This document shows, piece by piece, positions 1 to 10,418 of a stretch of DNA of 64,000 nucleotides; the stretch's first letter is position 1; every line of letters starts with the position of its first letter. The position numbers and the translations under genes are program-made. Source of the DNA: Neisseria sp. oral taxon 014 str. F0314 (GTDB lineage: Bacteria; Pseudomonadota; Gammaproteobacteria; Burkholderiales; Neisseriaceae); contig NZ_CP040504.1 of assembly GCF_005886145.1 (NCBI RefSeq), positions 1,054,001 through 1,118,000 of the forward strand, read 5' to 3'. The notes below the pieces were generated by a model, which ran no database searches, had not been told where the DNA came from, and saw nothing but the letters and a program-made list of their open reading frames with translations.

Positions 1-1766
1 CAACCCGCGCCGACCGCCCAGGCCATCGGGCTGTAATATTGCGGCAGGGTTTTCGGAATACCCAGCGTGTCCCGGTAAACCACGCGGTAGCGGTCAGAAA
101 ACCAGTTGGGAACGATGATGTACTGATGGCGGATGACGCGGTCGAGTGCCCGCGCCGAAGTGGTTTGTTCGCGGCGGTTTTTGAACCCACCGAAACCTTT
201 AAGCAGCGTTTCCACCGCCGGACTGCATACGCCGGCAAGGTTGCGGCTGCCGTCGGTTTTCGCCGACGCGCAACTGAAATAGTCGAATTGTTCGTTGCCC
301 GGACTTTCGCTGTTGGCATACACCGTAATCGTCATGTCGAAATCAAAGCCGTTGATCCGTTTCTGATACACCGCCGAATCGGCCAGCCGCACGGTCATCC
401 CCACGCCGATTTTCGCCAAATCGCGCTGCCACTTCGCCACCACGCGTTCATAAGTCTTGCTCGGCGACAGGAATTCAAACGTCAGCGGCCTGCCCTGCCG
501 GTCCTCCAACCTGCCGTTGCGGTAGCGGTACCCCGCCTGCTCCAGCAGCGCACGGGCTTTCAGAAGCTGCGGGCGCACACCCGTTTTCGGGTCGGTTTTC
601 GGCGGTTCGGGCACGTTTTCCGTGAACACGGCGGCGGGAAGCTGCGCGCGCAAAGGTTCGAGCAGGGCCAGTTCCCCGCCCGACGGCTTGCCAAACGCCG
701 CCATATCGCTGTTGGTAAAAAAGCTGTTGCTGCGGCGGTATGTGCTGTAAAACAGGCGGCTGTTGACGTTGTCGAAATCGAAACTCTCCACTATCGCCCG
801 CCGCACGCGGATGTCGTCGAACGGTTTGCGGCGCATGTTCATCACGAAGCCCTGCATTCCGGCCGTGCTGTGCTGTATCCATTCGTGTTTGCTCAGACCG
901 CGTTTTTTCAGCATGTCTGCGGGATAGGCGCGCGCCCAGTTGCGCGCGATATTCTCTTGCACGAAATCATATTGCCCGCTCTTGATGCCTTCAATGCGCA
1001 CGCTGTCGTCTTTGAAATATTTGAACCGCACCACGTCGAAATTGTAACGCCCTCTGCCCGCCGGCAGGTTCCGCGCCCAATAGCCTTTATCGCGGACAAA
1101 CTCACTCAGGCGGCCGCCCTCGGCTTTGGCGAAACGGTACGGGCCGGAACCGACGGGCAGCGTATTGGCTGCGGCTTCCAGCCCCTTCGGGAAACTTTTG
1201 TGCGAAAACACGGGCAGTTCGCCCAGAATCATATGCAGCTCGGCATTGCGCTTTTTGAAGCGGAACACCACCGTGCGCGGCGCGGGGGTTTTCACCGCCG
1301 CCACATCCGCCCAGTAGAATTTGTACATCGGCGCGGCGGCCTTGTCCTGCGTCAACGTTTTAAACGAATAGGCCACGTCTTCGGCCAGCACGGGGTCGCC
1401 GTTGTGGAATTTCGCCTTAGGATTGAGCCGGAACGTAACCGAGAGGCCGTCTGAAGCCAACGCTGCATCCTCCGCCAACAGGCCGTACATGGTAAACGGC
1501 TCGTCCAGGCTTTTTTCCATCAGCGTGTCCAAAGTCAGCATGGCCGTGCCCGCCTCATGGTCGCCCTTGAGCGTGAACGGATTGAGCGTGTCAAACCCGC
1601 CCTGCACCGGTAGCGTGAACGTCCCGCCCTTGGGCGCATCGGGGTTGACATAATCAAACGCCTTAAACCCCGCCGGATATTTCGGCGGCTGGCCGAGGCT
1701 CAGGGCATGGGCGGCAAAAGCGTGGGAGGCGGAAAGGCAGAGTGCGGCGAGGACGGCGGTTTTCAT
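1..1766 (-). CDS. YejA-like family 5 solute-binding protein (C-terminus cut by window edge)
   Basis: Periplasmic substrate-binding component of an oligopeptide-type ABC importer. Reading leftward from ATG at 1766 it begins MKTAVLAALCLSASHAFA, a Sec signal peptide. Next comes the motif PKYPAGFKAFDYVNPDAPKG and a fold typical of SBP family 5, closest to YejA. About 588 codons are visible and the frame is still open at base 3. YejA proteins are about 600 residues, so only a few residues should be missing. The last visible residues include YYSPMAWAVG. The permease and ATPase partners are not in the window. YejA takes up microcin C-like peptides in E. coli; the true ligand here is unknown. Confidence 0.85.
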   Translation of the reverse strand, partial: MKTAVLAALCLSASHAFAAHALSLGQPPKYPAGFKAFDYVNPDAPKGGTFTLPVQGGFDTLNPFTLKGDHEAGTAMLTLDTLMEKSLDEPFTMYGLLAEDAALASDGLSVTFRLNPKAKFHNGDPVLAEDVAYSFKTLTQDKAAAPMYKFYWADVAAVKTPAPRTVVFRFKKRNAELHMILGELPVFSHKSFPKGLEAAANTLPVGSGPYRFAKAEGGRLSEFVRDKGYWARNLPAGRGRYNFDVVRFKYFKDDSVRIEGIKSGQYDFVQENIARNWARAYPADMLKKRGLSKHEWIQHSTAGMQGFVMNMRRKPFDDIRVRRAIVESFDFDNVNSRLFYSTYRRSNSFFTNSDMAAFGKPSGGELALLEPLRAQLPAAVFTENVPEPPKTDPKTGVRPQLLKARALLEQAGYRYRNGRLEDRQGRPLTFEFLSPSKTYERVVAKWQRDLAKIGVGMTVRLADSAVYQKRINGFDFDMTITVYANSESPGNEQFDYFSCASAKTDGSRNLAGVCSPAVETLLKGFGGFKNRREQTTSARALDRVIRHQYIIVPNWFSDRYRVVYRDTLGIPKTLPQYYSPMAWAVGAG

Positions 1767-1837
1767 AAAAATATTTAAAAGACAGACAAACAGTCCGCAT
1801 TATATCGTCAAACACCTTTCCCTCCGACGCAAAACGG

Positions 1838-1877
1838 CATGAGGCCGTCTGAAAATCCGGTTTCAGACGGCCTCATG
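1838..1877 (-). terminator. DUS inverted-repeat terminator
   Basis: Two inverted AG-DUS copies with matching flanks (CATGAGGCCGTCTGAAA and its complement) form a 17-bp stem with a 6-base loop just past the stop codon of the yihY-like gene. Confidence 0.7.
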
Positions 1878-1897
1878 TAATTTTTCCGAAGATGCCC

Positions 1898-3124
1898 TTA
1901 TTCTTTTTCCCGCTTCTGCGTATGCACGCTGAACTCGGCCAGCGACATGTTCATCGTTTCCAGACAAGGCTGCATGATGTGGCCGACCGTTGCATTGACG
2001 CTGTCTTTATTCACCGCCGCCGGACGGTACACAAACAGCTTGAACAATTCCGCCAGCTCGATGGATTCCGCGCCCGTTTTCAACACCCAGCCCTGCTTGC
2101 CCGCATACACATAACCGTGCCGCGCCAGCTTTTCCAACAGCTCGCCCAACTCGTCGTAACCCATATTGATATGTTTGCGGAACTCCCGCACCGGCAGCGC
2201 GCGGCCGGTTTGTTGCGCCGTATCGAGCAGCAGCAGGATTTTCAACACATCGTCGAAACGGCCGCGCGAATCGAAGTTGCGGCGGAAAGCCTCGCCCTGC
2301 CAGTAGGACAACGAAGCGGTCAACACCGCCCCCGACAACACCAGAGTCCACAGAAGATGCAGCCACAGCAGAAAAAACGGCACGGCGGCAAACGCGCCGT
2401 AAATCGAAGTATAGCCGTTGAATCTGCCCATATACCAGGCAAACAGAATCCGCGCGATTTCAAGGCAGGCGGCGGTCAGGAACGCCCCCGCCAACGCCTG
2501 CCGCGCAGGTACATAGCGGTTGGGCACGAAACAGTACACAAACCACAGCACCGCCGTACTGCAACCGACGGACACCCCCACTTTCAGCCAGCCCGCCAGC
2601 AGCGGCGACGACGTTTCCAAACCGCTGCCGTGCAGCAGGCCGAACAACAGCGACAGCCCCACGCCCAGCGACAGCGGCCCGAACGTCAGTAACGCCCAAT
2701 ACACCAGAAACTGCATCAGCAGCGGCCGCTGCGCGCTGACGCGCCAGATGCGGTTGAACGTGCTGTCCACCGTCTGAATCAGCAGCAGCGACGTAACCAC
2801 CAGCATCACGCTGCCGATGGCGGTCAGCCTGCTGGCCTTTGCGCGGAACTGGTTCAGATAGTCGAACACCATATCCGCCCCCTGCGGCACGATGGTGCGG
2901 TTGATAAAGCCGACAAACGAATTCGACCATTCGTCGAACACCGGAAACGCCGACGCAATCACCACCGCCACCGTCAACACCGGCACCAAGGCCAGCAGCG
3001 ACGTAAACGTCAGGCTGGCCGCCACCTGCGGCACGCGCACCTCGTTAAACCGCCGCACCACGAACCAGGCGAATCCGAATAGTTTCCCTTTGGCCAAACC
3101 TTGCCACCAAACCGAAAACGGCAT
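1898..3124 (-). CDS. YihY/BrkB-family inner membrane protein
   Basis: Polytopic inner-membrane protein of 408 residues. It starts MPFSVWWQGLAKGKLFG at the ATG ending at 3124, preceded by AAGGAAAAGAGT as ribosome-binding site. The frame stays open further upstream but has no such signal and would overlap the divergent flavoprotein gene. Visible family features are the VPQVAASLTFTSLLALVPVL segment, about six hydrophobic spans in the first 290 residues, and a soluble C-terminal part of about 120 residues that resembles a winged helix. The family is sometimes labelled ribonuclease BN, which is considered a misannotation. Function unknown. Confidence 0.85.
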   Translation of the reverse strand: MPFSVWWQGLAKGKLFGFAWFVVRRFNEVRVPQVAASLTFTSLLALVPVLTVAVVIASAFPVFDEWSNSFVGFINRTIVPQGADMVFDYLNQFRAKASRLTAIGSVMLVVTSLLLIQTVDSTFNRIWRVSAQRPLLMQFLVYWALLTFGPLSLGVGLSLLFGLLHGSGLETSSPLLAGWLKVGVSVGCSTAVLWFVYCFVPNRYVPARQALAGAFLTAACLEIARILFAWYMGRFNGYTSIYGAFAAVPFFLLWLHLLWTLVLSGAVLTASLSYWQGEAFRRNFDSRGRFDDVLKILLLLDTAQQTGRALPVREFRKHINMGYDELGELLEKLARHGYVYAGKQGWVLKTGAESIELAELFKLFVYRPAAVNKDSVNATVGHIMQPCLETMNMSLAEFSVHTQKREKE

Positions 3125-3187
3125 ACTCTTTTCCTTTTTATCAATCCGTCGTTTCAGACGGTCCCGGCCCTGTCCGAGGCCGTCTGA

Positions 3188-3829
<642 letters not shown>

Positions 3830-3840
3830 CACATGCACAA

Positions 3841-3878
3841 GGCCGTCTGAAAAGGCAATACGGCATTTTCAGACGGCC
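3841..3878 (+). terminator. DUS inverted-repeat terminator
   Basis: GGCCGTCTGAAAA and its complement separated by 12 bases, 12 bases after the WrbA-like gene. Confidence 0.65.
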
Positions 3879-4071
3879 CGAATCCTCCGCTTCCATAATA
3901 TCCCCTGCAAGCCGGGCCGTCGGCTAATCAGTACCTAAAGTAACTGTTGTGAAACCACACTAAATAGCAATTATTTACGCTGATTTTTACGGCAACCCAC
4001 ACTCAGTCTCCCGCGATTCAGGTAAACTGCCTATTCATATAAACGGTAGAAATCAAGAACAAACGGTATAG

Positions 4072-4086
4072 AGAGAATCATTCTCT
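4072..4086. promoter_or_regulatory. AGAGAATCATTCTCT palindrome, possible ArsR operator
   Basis: A perfect 7-1-7 palindrome about 100 bases before the ArsR gene, inside a 357-base non-coding stretch (3830-4186). The rest of that stretch holds only a terminator and AT-rich promoter-like sequence. Autoregulation through this site is an inference from the usual layout of ArsR genes. Confidence 0.4.
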
Positions 4087-4186
4087 TTATTCTCGACCTG
4101 TTTGCCGTCCGGTTCGTTTCTAAACGCATAAATCAAATCAGACAGAATCTTCCTAACACGATATTCTGCGACGGGAGCTTTACATT

Positions 4187-4471
4187 ATGGAAAACCAAAG
4201 AATCTCAACCCTGCTGAAACTGGTTGCCAATCCGGAACGCCGCGCCATCCTGTTCCTGCTGCTCGATAGCGAACACAGCGTTCCCGAACTGGCGGAAGCC
4301 GTCGGCCTGTCTGCCACTTCGATTTCCAACCACCTCGCCAAACTGCGTACCGAAGGTGTGGTCGATTTCACGCGCTACCACCGCGTCATCGAATACCGCC
4401 TGACCTCCGACGCCACCGCCACCCTGCTGCGCACCCTGCGCCAACTGCAAAACACACCCGCCGCAGCCTGA
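4187..4471 (+). CDS. ArsR-family winged-helix transcriptional regulator
   Basis: Small 94-residue DNA-binding protein made almost only of a winged helix. LLKLVANPERRAILFLLL (residues about 9-26) opens the domain. The recognition region is VPELAEAVGLSATSISNHLA followed by KLRTEGVVDFTRYHRVIEYR. There is no cysteine in the whole protein, so the classical thiol metal site (ELCVCDL) is absent and its signal is probably not arsenite or another thiol-bound metal. A GGGAG motif precedes the ATG. It lies upstream of xth but has its own promoter region. Confidence 0.85.
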   Translation: MENQRISTLLKLVANPERRAILFLLLDSEHSVPELAEAVGLSATSISNHLAKLRTEGVVDFTRYHRVIEYRLTSDATATLLRTLRQLQNTPAAA

Positions 4472-4483
4472 GGCGGCACGATA

Positions 4484-4492
4484 TGCTACAAT
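4484..4492 (+). promoter_or_regulatory. Extended -10 element for xth
   Basis: TGC followed by TACAAT just after the ArsR gene, about 100 bases before the xth start. The same TGCTACAAT box occurs before the NSS transporter gene. Confidence 0.45.
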
Positions 4493-4593
4493 CGCGCGGT
4501 TCGAAACTTTCGGATCGCGCCGTCTCTCCCGTTTGCGGACGGGCTTTCGCACGAAACCCGATTCAGACGGCCTGCCCGACCAACGGAATCCCC

Positions 4594-5364
4594 ATGAAAA
4601 TCACCACTTGGAACGTCAATTCCCTCAACGTGCGCCTGCCGCAGGTACAAAACTGGCTCGCCGACCACCAGCCCGACATATTGGTGCTGCAAGAGCTGAA
4701 ACTCGACCAAGACAAATTCCCCGCCGCCGCCCTGCAAATGATGGGCTGGCACAGCGTCTGGAGCGGCCAGAAAACCTATAACGGCGTCGCCATCATCAGC
4801 CGCAGCGAACCGCAGGATGTCCACACCGGCCTACCCGCCATGCCCGACGACCCGCAACGGCGCGTCATCGCCGCCACCATCGGCGGCGTGCGCGTCATCA
4901 ACGTTTACTGCGTCAACGGCGAAGCGCCCGACAGCCCCAAATTCCAATATAAACAACAATGGTTCGCCGCCCTGACCGAGTTTGTGCGCGACGAGATGGC
5001 GCGTTATGAAAAACTGGTGCTGCTCGGCGATTTCAATATCGCCCCGACCGACGACGACTGCTACGATGCCGAAAAATGGCGCGGCAAAATCCTGTGCACC
5101 GACAGCGAACGCGGCTGGTTCAAAAACCTGCTGGACTTGGGCCTGACCGACAGCCTGCGCAAAATCCATCCCGAAGGCGCGTTTTACACATGGTTCGACT
5201 ACCGCGGTGCGATGTTCCAACGCGGCCTCGGCCTGCGCATCGACCACCTGCTGGTCAGCCCCGCCCTGTCGGCGGTGTTGAAAGACGTGCAGGTCGATTC
5301 GGACGCGCGCGCGCAGGAACGCCCCAGCGACCATGCGCCGGTATGGGCGGAATTTGATTTGTAA
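4594..5364 (+). CDS. xth: Exodeoxyribonuclease III
   Basis: AP endonuclease and 3'-5' exonuclease of base excision repair, 256 residues. All signature segments of the exo/endo/phosphatase fold are present in order: ITTWNVNSLNVRLPQV at the N-terminus, LQELKLDQDKFP with the metal-binding Glu, NGVAIISR, GDFNIAPTDDD, RIDHLLVS and the terminal PSDHAPVWAEFDL with the catalytic Asp-His. The start MKITTWNVNS was chosen because family members begin there. The frame continues upstream for 37 codons through a DUS and the promoter box, which is unlikely to be translated. Confidence 0.95.
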   Translation: MKITTWNVNSLNVRLPQVQNWLADHQPDILVLQELKLDQDKFPAAALQMMGWHSVWSGQKTYNGVAIISRSEPQDVHTGLPAMPDDPQRRVIAATIGGVRVINVYCVNGEAPDSPKFQYKQQWFAALTEFVRDEMARYEKLVLLGDFNIAPTDDDCYDAEKWRGKILCTDSERGWFKNLLDLGLTDSLRKIHPEGAFYTWFDYRGAMFQRGLGLRIDHLLVSPALSAVLKDVQVDSDARAQERPSDHAPVWAEFDL

Positions 5365-5404
5365 ATTCCGATTCCGTCATCCGCATAACAAACCACAATG
5401 ACAA

Positions 5405-5436
5405 AGGCCGTCTGAAAAATATTTTTCAGACGGCCT
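5405..5436. terminator. Bidirectional DUS terminator
   Basis: AGGCCGTCTGAAAAAT and its exact complement back to back, between the convergent xth and phosphate transporter genes. Confidence 0.75.
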
Positions 5437-5457
5437 CTCCGTATCGGCAGACGCAAC

Positions 5458-7032
5458 CTAAAACACGGCCTGTAAAATCAGATAGCAGACCACGGCCAGC
5501 ACTGCGGCGGCGGGCAGCGTAATAACCCAAGCCAAGCCGATGGGCTTCATCAACGCCCAGTTGGCGTTGCGGTTGACCAAACCGATACCCAAGACCGCGC
5601 CGACCAGAATATGCGTACTCGATACGGGCAGGCCCATAAACGATGCGGCCATCACCACGGCGGCGGCGGAGAGTTCGGCGGTAAAGCCCGACGCGGGGTG
5701 CATCGCGGCGAGGTTGGAACCGACGGTCTTAATCACTTCCTTGCCGATAAACCACAGGCCGACAATCAGGGCGATACCGAAAGTCAGCATGGCAATCGAC
5801 GGCACGGCGTTCTGTTCGGCGATGCTGCCGGTACGCAGCACATCCATAATCGCGGCGAACGGGCCGATGGCGTTGGCGATGTCGTTGGCGCCGTGGCTGA
5901 AGGCAAAGCCGCAGGCGGTAAACACCTGCATCCAGGAAAACATTTGGAAGGTCGATTTGCCCAAGTCCTTGCGTTTCAGGTTTTTGGCAAACACGAACGT
6001 ACCCATCCACACCGCCGCGCCGATCATGAAAATGGTCAGGAAGCTGTTGACGTTGCTCATGCCCAGCTGTAAGTTTTTCAACCCTTTGAAAATCAGCATA
6101 GCGGAAATCAGCATCCCGCCGATTGAGGCGATAAACGGCACCCACGAATGCAGGGCTTTATAAGAATCGATACTGTTTTTGCGGTTGTCCAGTTCGTATA
6201 GGCCGCGGTAGTAGTCGGATTGCAGCTCTTCCGGTTCGAAATCCGGTTCGTCGTAAATCTGCGCATCGTGCGCCATTTTGGTGGCGTATTCGACTTTTTC
6301 GCTTTCGCTCAGTCCTTCGAAAAACAGGCGGTGCTGCTCTTTATATGCCTTCTTTTCCTGCTTGATGCCTTTGAGCGTTTCGTCCGCCCAGGCATTGTAG
6401 TCGAGCACATATTTCTTAATCTGCGAAAACACCAGAAGCGACACCGCGCCGCCCAACACCGGCGACAGCACCCACGATACGGCGATTTCGCCCAGTTTGC
6501 CCCACCGTACCATCGCACCCGCATCGGCATCGGCCATCACCGCCACACACAGCGTGCTGCCGACGATGCCGCCGATAATCGCATGGGTGGTGGAAACGGG
6601 CAGGCCTTTGCGCGAGGCGAACAGCAGCCACAAAGCGGCCGCCAGCAGCGCGGACATCATGATATAGACAAACTGCATCGGTTCCAGATTGACCGCGTTC
6701 AAATCGACGATGCCTTTGCGGATGGTATCGGTTACTTCGCCGCCGGCAATCACCGCGCCGCTGACCTCGAACACCGCCGCAATCAGCAATGCCTGAGGGA
6801 TGGTCAGCGTGCCCGAACCGACGCTGGTACCGAATGAGTTGGCGATGTCGTTGCCGCCGACGTTGAACGCCATAAACACACCGAAAAGTGTGGCCAGCAA
6901 GAACAGACCAGGGTGACTGTAATGAGTGTAGCCCAGCCCCCAGTAGATGAAATAACCCGTCATGCTGACCAGCATGGCGGCAAACATGATATTAATCAGC
7001 TTCAAATCCGCGCTCGTTTGGGTTGGGCGCAT
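5458..7032 (-). CDS. PiT-family inorganic phosphate transporter
   Basis: Inner-membrane phosphate permease of 524 residues. It carries the duplicated PiT signature: GGNDIANSFGTSVGSGTLTI in the N-terminal half and SHGANDIANAIGPFAAIMD in the C-terminal half. A charged cytoplasmic loop of about 120 residues (around 200-320) separates the halves. Start MRPTQTSADLKL is preceded by AAGGAA. The sequence also has VSTTHAIIGGIVGS and VSSTHILVGAVLGIGL, the two repeats found in PitA-like carriers. Such carriers move metal-phosphate complexes with protons or phosphate with sodium; which applies here cannot be told. Confidence 0.9.
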   Translation of the reverse strand: MRPTQTSADLKLINIMFAAMLVSMTGYFIYWGLGYTHYSHPGLFLLATLFGVFMAFNVGGNDIANSFGTSVGSGTLTIPQALLIAAVFEVSGAVIAGGEVTDTIRKGIVDLNAVNLEPMQFVYIMMSALLAAALWLLFASRKGLPVSTTHAIIGGIVGSTLCVAVMADADAGAMVRWGKLGEIAVSWVLSPVLGGAVSLLVFSQIKKYVLDYNAWADETLKGIKQEKKAYKEQHRLFFEGLSESEKVEYATKMAHDAQIYDEPDFEPEELQSDYYRGLYELDNRKNSIDSYKALHSWVPFIASIGGMLISAMLIFKGLKNLQLGMSNVNSFLTIFMIGAAVWMGTFVFAKNLKRKDLGKSTFQMFSWMQVFTACGFAFSHGANDIANAIGPFAAIMDVLRTGSIAEQNAVPSIAMLTFGIALIVGLWFIGKEVIKTVGSNLAAMHPASGFTAELSAAAVVMAASFMGLPVSSTHILVGAVLGIGLVNRNANWALMKPIGLAWVITLPAAAVLAVVCYLILQAVF

Positions 7033-7297
7033 TATGATTTCCTTTTGAAAGAGAACAAGTTGTGGTTCAGGCAAACGCCTGTGGACATACAGGGCGCCGG
7101 TGCCGCCGGATTTCGTACAGGCCGTCTGAAACTTTTCTCTAAAGTATTCCGTCCGGCCTGCAAATTTCTGATTACGGTTTCATTCTACCATTTAATCATG
7201 TTCCGCCGATAGCGGAACGCGCGACATGCCCTTCCGCCGCACCGGCAGGCCGCAAACCGCGTTAAAATACGCCTTTCGAATCAGACAACCGCCAACA

Positions 7298-8401
7298 ATG
7301 AACAGCCAATACTATATCGGCATAATGTCGGGAACCAGCATGGACGGCGCCGACGCCGTCCTCATCCGCATGGAAGGAACGCAATGGCGGGAAGCCGCCG
7401 CCCACGCGTTCGTACCGTATTCAGACGGCCTCAGGCAGCAGCTGCTCGACTTGCAGGACGTCGGCGCAAACGAACTGCACCGCAGCCGTATGCTGGCGCA
7501 GACGCTTTCCCGCCTCTACGCGCAGACAGTCGGCAAACTGCTGCACGATACCGGACTGACGCCGGCGCAGATTACCGCCGTCGGCTGCCACGGCCAGACC
7601 GTGCGCCACGCGCCGGAACACGGTTACAGCATCCAGCTTGCCGACCTGCCGCTGCTGGCGGAACTGAGCGGCATCCTCACCGTCGGCGACTTCCGCAGCC
7701 GCGACATCGCCGCAGGCGGGCAAGGCGCGCCGCTGGTGCCCGCCTTCCATCAGGCCTTATTCGGCCATCCCGCCGAAACCCGCGTCGTCCTCAACATCGG
7801 CGGCATTTCCAACATCAGCATCCTGCCGCCGGACGCGCCCGCCGCCGGTTTCGACACCGGCCCGGGCAATATGCTGATGGACGCGTGGATGCGGCATATC
7901 TGGCAGCTTCCCTACGACCAGAACGGCGAAAAAGCGGCACAAGGGCAAGTGTTGCCCGAATTGTTCGCCACCCTGCTCGACCACCCCTATTTCTCCCTGC
8001 CCCATCCCAAAAGCACGGGGCGCGAACTGTTTTCGCTCGACTGGCTTCAAGGCCGTCTGAAAGGCGGTGAGCAACCCGAAGACGTATTGAAGACGCTGCT
8101 GGAATACACCGCGCAAACGGTATTCGACGCAGTCGTCTCCACCGCGCCTGACGTCCGAAACATCTACGTCTGCGGCGGCGGCATCCGCAACGGCGCGCTG
8201 ACGGCGAGCCTGAATACCCTGTTCGCCCCGAAAGACATCCGCCTGCACAGCACCGCCGAACTCGGCCTCGACCCGCAATGGGTAGAAGCCGCCGCCTTCG
8301 GCTGGCTGGCCGCCTGCTGGTTCAACCGCCTCCCCGGCAACCCGCACCGCGCCACGGGCGCATCCAAACCCTGCATCCTCGGCGCGGGGCATTACGCCTG
8401 A
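7298..8401 (+). CDS. anmK: Anhydro-N-acetylmuramic acid kinase
   Basis: Peptidoglycan recycling kinase, 367 residues. It opens the 1,6-anhydro ring of anhydro-MurNAc and phosphorylates it to MurNAc-6-phosphate. Diagnostic segments are YIGIMSGTSMDGADAVLI at the N-terminus, VGCHGQTVRHAPEHG, GGQGAPLVPAFH with the catalytic Asp in the preceding GDFRSRDIAAG, NIGGISNISIL, FDTGPGNMLMDAW and YVCGGGIRNGAL. The start MNSQYYIGIMSG fits the family; the longer frame upstream has no homology. A -10-like TAAAAT lies about 30 bases upstream. Confidence 0.95.
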   Translation: MNSQYYIGIMSGTSMDGADAVLIRMEGTQWREAAAHAFVPYSDGLRQQLLDLQDVGANELHRSRMLAQTLSRLYAQTVGKLLHDTGLTPAQITAVGCHGQTVRHAPEHGYSIQLADLPLLAELSGILTVGDFRSRDIAAGGQGAPLVPAFHQALFGHPAETRVVLNIGGISNISILPPDAPAAGFDTGPGNMLMDAWMRHIWQLPYDQNGEKAAQGQVLPELFATLLDHPYFSLPHPKSTGRELFSLDWLQGRLKGGEQPEDVLKTLLEYTAQTVFDAVVSTAPDVRNIYVCGGGIRNGALTASLNTLFAPKDIRLHSTAELGLDPQWVEAAAFGWLAACWFNRLPGNPHRATGASKPCILGAGHYA

Positions 8402-8442
8402 TTCGGACAAGGCTTCGGGCATAACCGGCCGGTTTGAAAAAT

Positions 8443-8483
8443 ATGATGAGGCCGTCTGAAAAATTTTCAGACGGCCTCATCAT
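8443..8483. terminator. Bidirectional DUS terminator
   Basis: A 20-bp near-perfect stem (ATGATGAGGCCGTCTGAAAA and complement) between convergent anmK and the methyltransferase gene. Confidence 0.75.
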
Positions 8484-8511
8484 CATTGCCAATATGACGG
8501 CACTCCCCCCC

Positions 8512-9651
8512 TCAGCGGTTCGACCCTTCCACCATATCCATCAGAAACAGGCGGCAATCGAGGTTGCCGTTGTACAGCGGGATTTTGCGTTTGGGCGACA
8601 GGCGCATGAATTTCGGCATATTGCGGTCTGCGGTGAACATGCCCGTCAGCCAGCCGGCGTAATGCTGCTTGAGCCATGTGCCGAGCTGCGGATACAGCGC
8701 CTGCAAAGCCTGTACTTCGGCAAGGCGCACGCCGTAGGGCGGGTTGGAAATCATGATGCCGCCTTCGCCGTTCGGACGGGCGGCCTGCGCGTCGCACACG
8801 TCCCATTCTATCCAGCCGCCGGCTTCCGCCGCCTGCGCGTTGGCTTGCGCGGTATGTATCATGCGGCGGTCGTTGTCGCTGCCGGAGAGTGCGGCGGACG
8901 GCGGTTTAATCCGCGCCGCGGCCTGCCGCCGGATTTCCTCCCATGCGCCCCGATCGAAGTTTTTGAGCTTTTCGAACCCGAAACGGCGCATCAGCCCGGG
9001 CGCGCGGCCTGCCGCAATCCACGCCGCCTCGATGACGATGGTGCCGCTGCCGCAGAACGGGTCTTGGAACGGCTGCGTGCCGTCGTACCCCGCCAGCAGC
9101 AACAGTCCCGCCGCCAGATTTTCGCGCAACGGCGCTTCGCCCGCGTCCTGCCGGTAGCCGCGTTTGAACAACGCCTCGCCCGAAGTGTCGAGGAAAATCT
9201 GCACCTCGCGCTCGCCGACGAAGGCGTGCACGCGCACGTCGGGGCGGGCTTTGTCCACGCTGGGGCGGATACCGCAGGCTTCGCGGAAGGCGTCGCACAG
9301 GGCGTCTTTGATTTTCAGGCCGACGAAATCAAGGCTTTTGACGTTGGCGCGTTTGCCTTCCACTTTGACTTTGAACGTCTGTTCGGGCGCGAACCAGGCC
9401 GCCCAGTCGATGTTTTTCGCCAGTTTGTAGATGTCGTGCTCGTTGCGGTAGCCGCCTTTGGCCAGCCGCAGCAGCACGCGGCTGGCCACGCGCGACCAGA
9501 GGTTGATGCGGTAAACCTGTTCCATCGCGCCCCGGCAGGACACGCCGCCGTCGGCGCTTCGGACATCGGTGCAGCCCAAGGCTTGCAGCTCGGCGGCCAG
9601 CGGCTCTTCCAGCCCGCGCGGGCAGGTGGTGAAAAGGGAATATACGGTCAT
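8512..9651 (-). CDS. THUMP-domain class I SAM-dependent RNA methyltransferase (RlmL-like)
   Basis: 379 residues. The N-terminus ([20 protein letters not shown], then the THUMP domain to about residue 155) matches the first half of E. coli RlmL, which methylates G2445 of 23S rRNA. The Rossmann domain follows, with [16 protein letters not shown] as SAM motif I and [13 protein letters not shown] as the NPPY catalytic motif. E. coli RlmL is a 702-residue fusion with RlmK; here the RlmK half is absent, as is common in other bacteria. 23S rRNA m2G is the expected product but N6-adenine has been assigned to relatives. Confidence 0.85.
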   Translation of the reverse strand: MTVYSLFTTCPRGLEEPLAAELQALGCTDVRSADGGVSCRGAMEQVYRINLWSRVASRVLLRLAKGGYRNEHDIYKLAKNIDWAAWFAPEQTFKVKVEGKRANVKSLDFVGLKIKDALCDAFREACGIRPSVDKARPDVRVHAFVGEREVQIFLDTSGEALFKRGYRQDAGEAPLRENLAAGLLLLAGYDGTQPFQDPFCGSGTIVIEAAWIAAGRAPGLMRRFGFEKLKNFDRGAWEEIRRQAAARIKPPSAALSGSDNDRRMIHTAQANAQAAEAGGWIEWDVCDAQAARPNGEGGIMISNPPYGVRLAEVQALQALYPQLGTWLKQHYAGWLTGMFTADRNMPKFMRLSPKRKIPLYNGNLDCRLFLMDMVEGSNR

Positions 9652-9677
9652 GATGTGTTTTCTCCGCTTGCCGTCCA

Positions 9678-9727
9678 GGCCGTCTGAACGGGAATTTTGG
9701 AATCGGGCCGCCGTTTTCAGACGGCCT
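9678..9727 (-). terminator. DUS pair upstream of the methyltransferase gene
   Basis: Inverted AG-DUS copies with a 24-base loop between the YciO-like gene and the methyltransferase gene; they can act as terminator of the former. Confidence 0.5.
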
Positions 9728-9733
9728 GCCGCC

Positions 9734-10354
9734 TTACAGGCCGAACAGTGCTTTGTCGCCCTTGCCTTCGCGTATCAGCACCGTGCCGTCGGTCATGTCG
9801 ATGACAGTGGTCGGCTCGGTGCCGCACCAGCCGCCGTCAATCACCAAATCGACGGCGTGTTCGAGGCGGTCGCGGATTTCGTAGGGGTCGGTCAGCGGTT
9901 CGTCGTCTTCGGGCAGCATCAGGGTGCAACTGAGCAGCGGTTCGCCCAATTCCTGCAACAGGCTCAGGGCGATGGTATTGTCGGGCACGCGCAGGCCGAT
10001 GGTTTTGCGTTTCGGGTGCAGCGTGCGGTTGGGCACTTCTTTGGTCGCTTGCAGAATGAAGGTGTAGCTGCCGGGGGTGGCGGCCTTGAGCTGGCGGAAC
10101 TGGGCGTTGTCGACTTTGGCGTAAGTGCCCAACTCGCGCAAATCGGCGCACATCAGGGTCAGGTGGTGTTTCAAATCGATTTTGCGGATGGCGAGGATGC
10201 GCTCCATTGCGGCTTTGTCGCCAAGTTTGCAGCCGAGCGCGTAGCAGGAGTCGGTGGGGTAGACGACGACTCCGCCGTTGCGGATGATGTCCGCCGCCTG
10301 CTTAACCAGGCGTTCCTGCGGGTTGTCGGGGTGGATGGCGAAAAATTGTGCCAT
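9734..10354 (-). CDS. YciO/YrdC/Sua5-family protein
   Basis: 206 residues with a single YrdC-type domain. [19 protein letters not shown] and [20 protein letters not shown] correspond to the nucleotide and threonine/bicarbonate binding region of threonylcarbamoyl-AMP synthases. The KID..HHLTLMC variant points to the YciO branch rather than TsaC. YciO proteins have the fold, but their role in t6A tRNA modification is uncertain. Start [14 protein letters not shown] was chosen over a longer frame because AAGGAT lies upstream and family members begin there. Confidence 0.85.
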   Translation of the reverse strand: MAQFFAIHPDNPQERLVKQAADIIRNGGVVVYPTDSCYALGCKLGDKAAMERILAIRKIDLKHHLTLMCADLRELGTYAKVDNAQFRQLKAATPGSYTFILQATKEVPNRTLHPKRKTIGLRVPDNTIALSLLQELGEPLLSCTLMLPEDDEPLTDPYEIRDRLEHAVDLVIDGGWCGTEPTTVIDMTDGTVLIREGKGDKALFGL

Positions 10355-10418
10355 AAATAAAATATCCTTAGGGGTTTGCGTTGCGCGTATTGTAAAACTT
10401 ACTGTTTGAAAAAACAAA

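Noticed and set aside
39..1454. A 471-codon open frame on the plus strand
   Set aside because: Antisense to the solute-binding protein gene; composition is that of a shadow frame.
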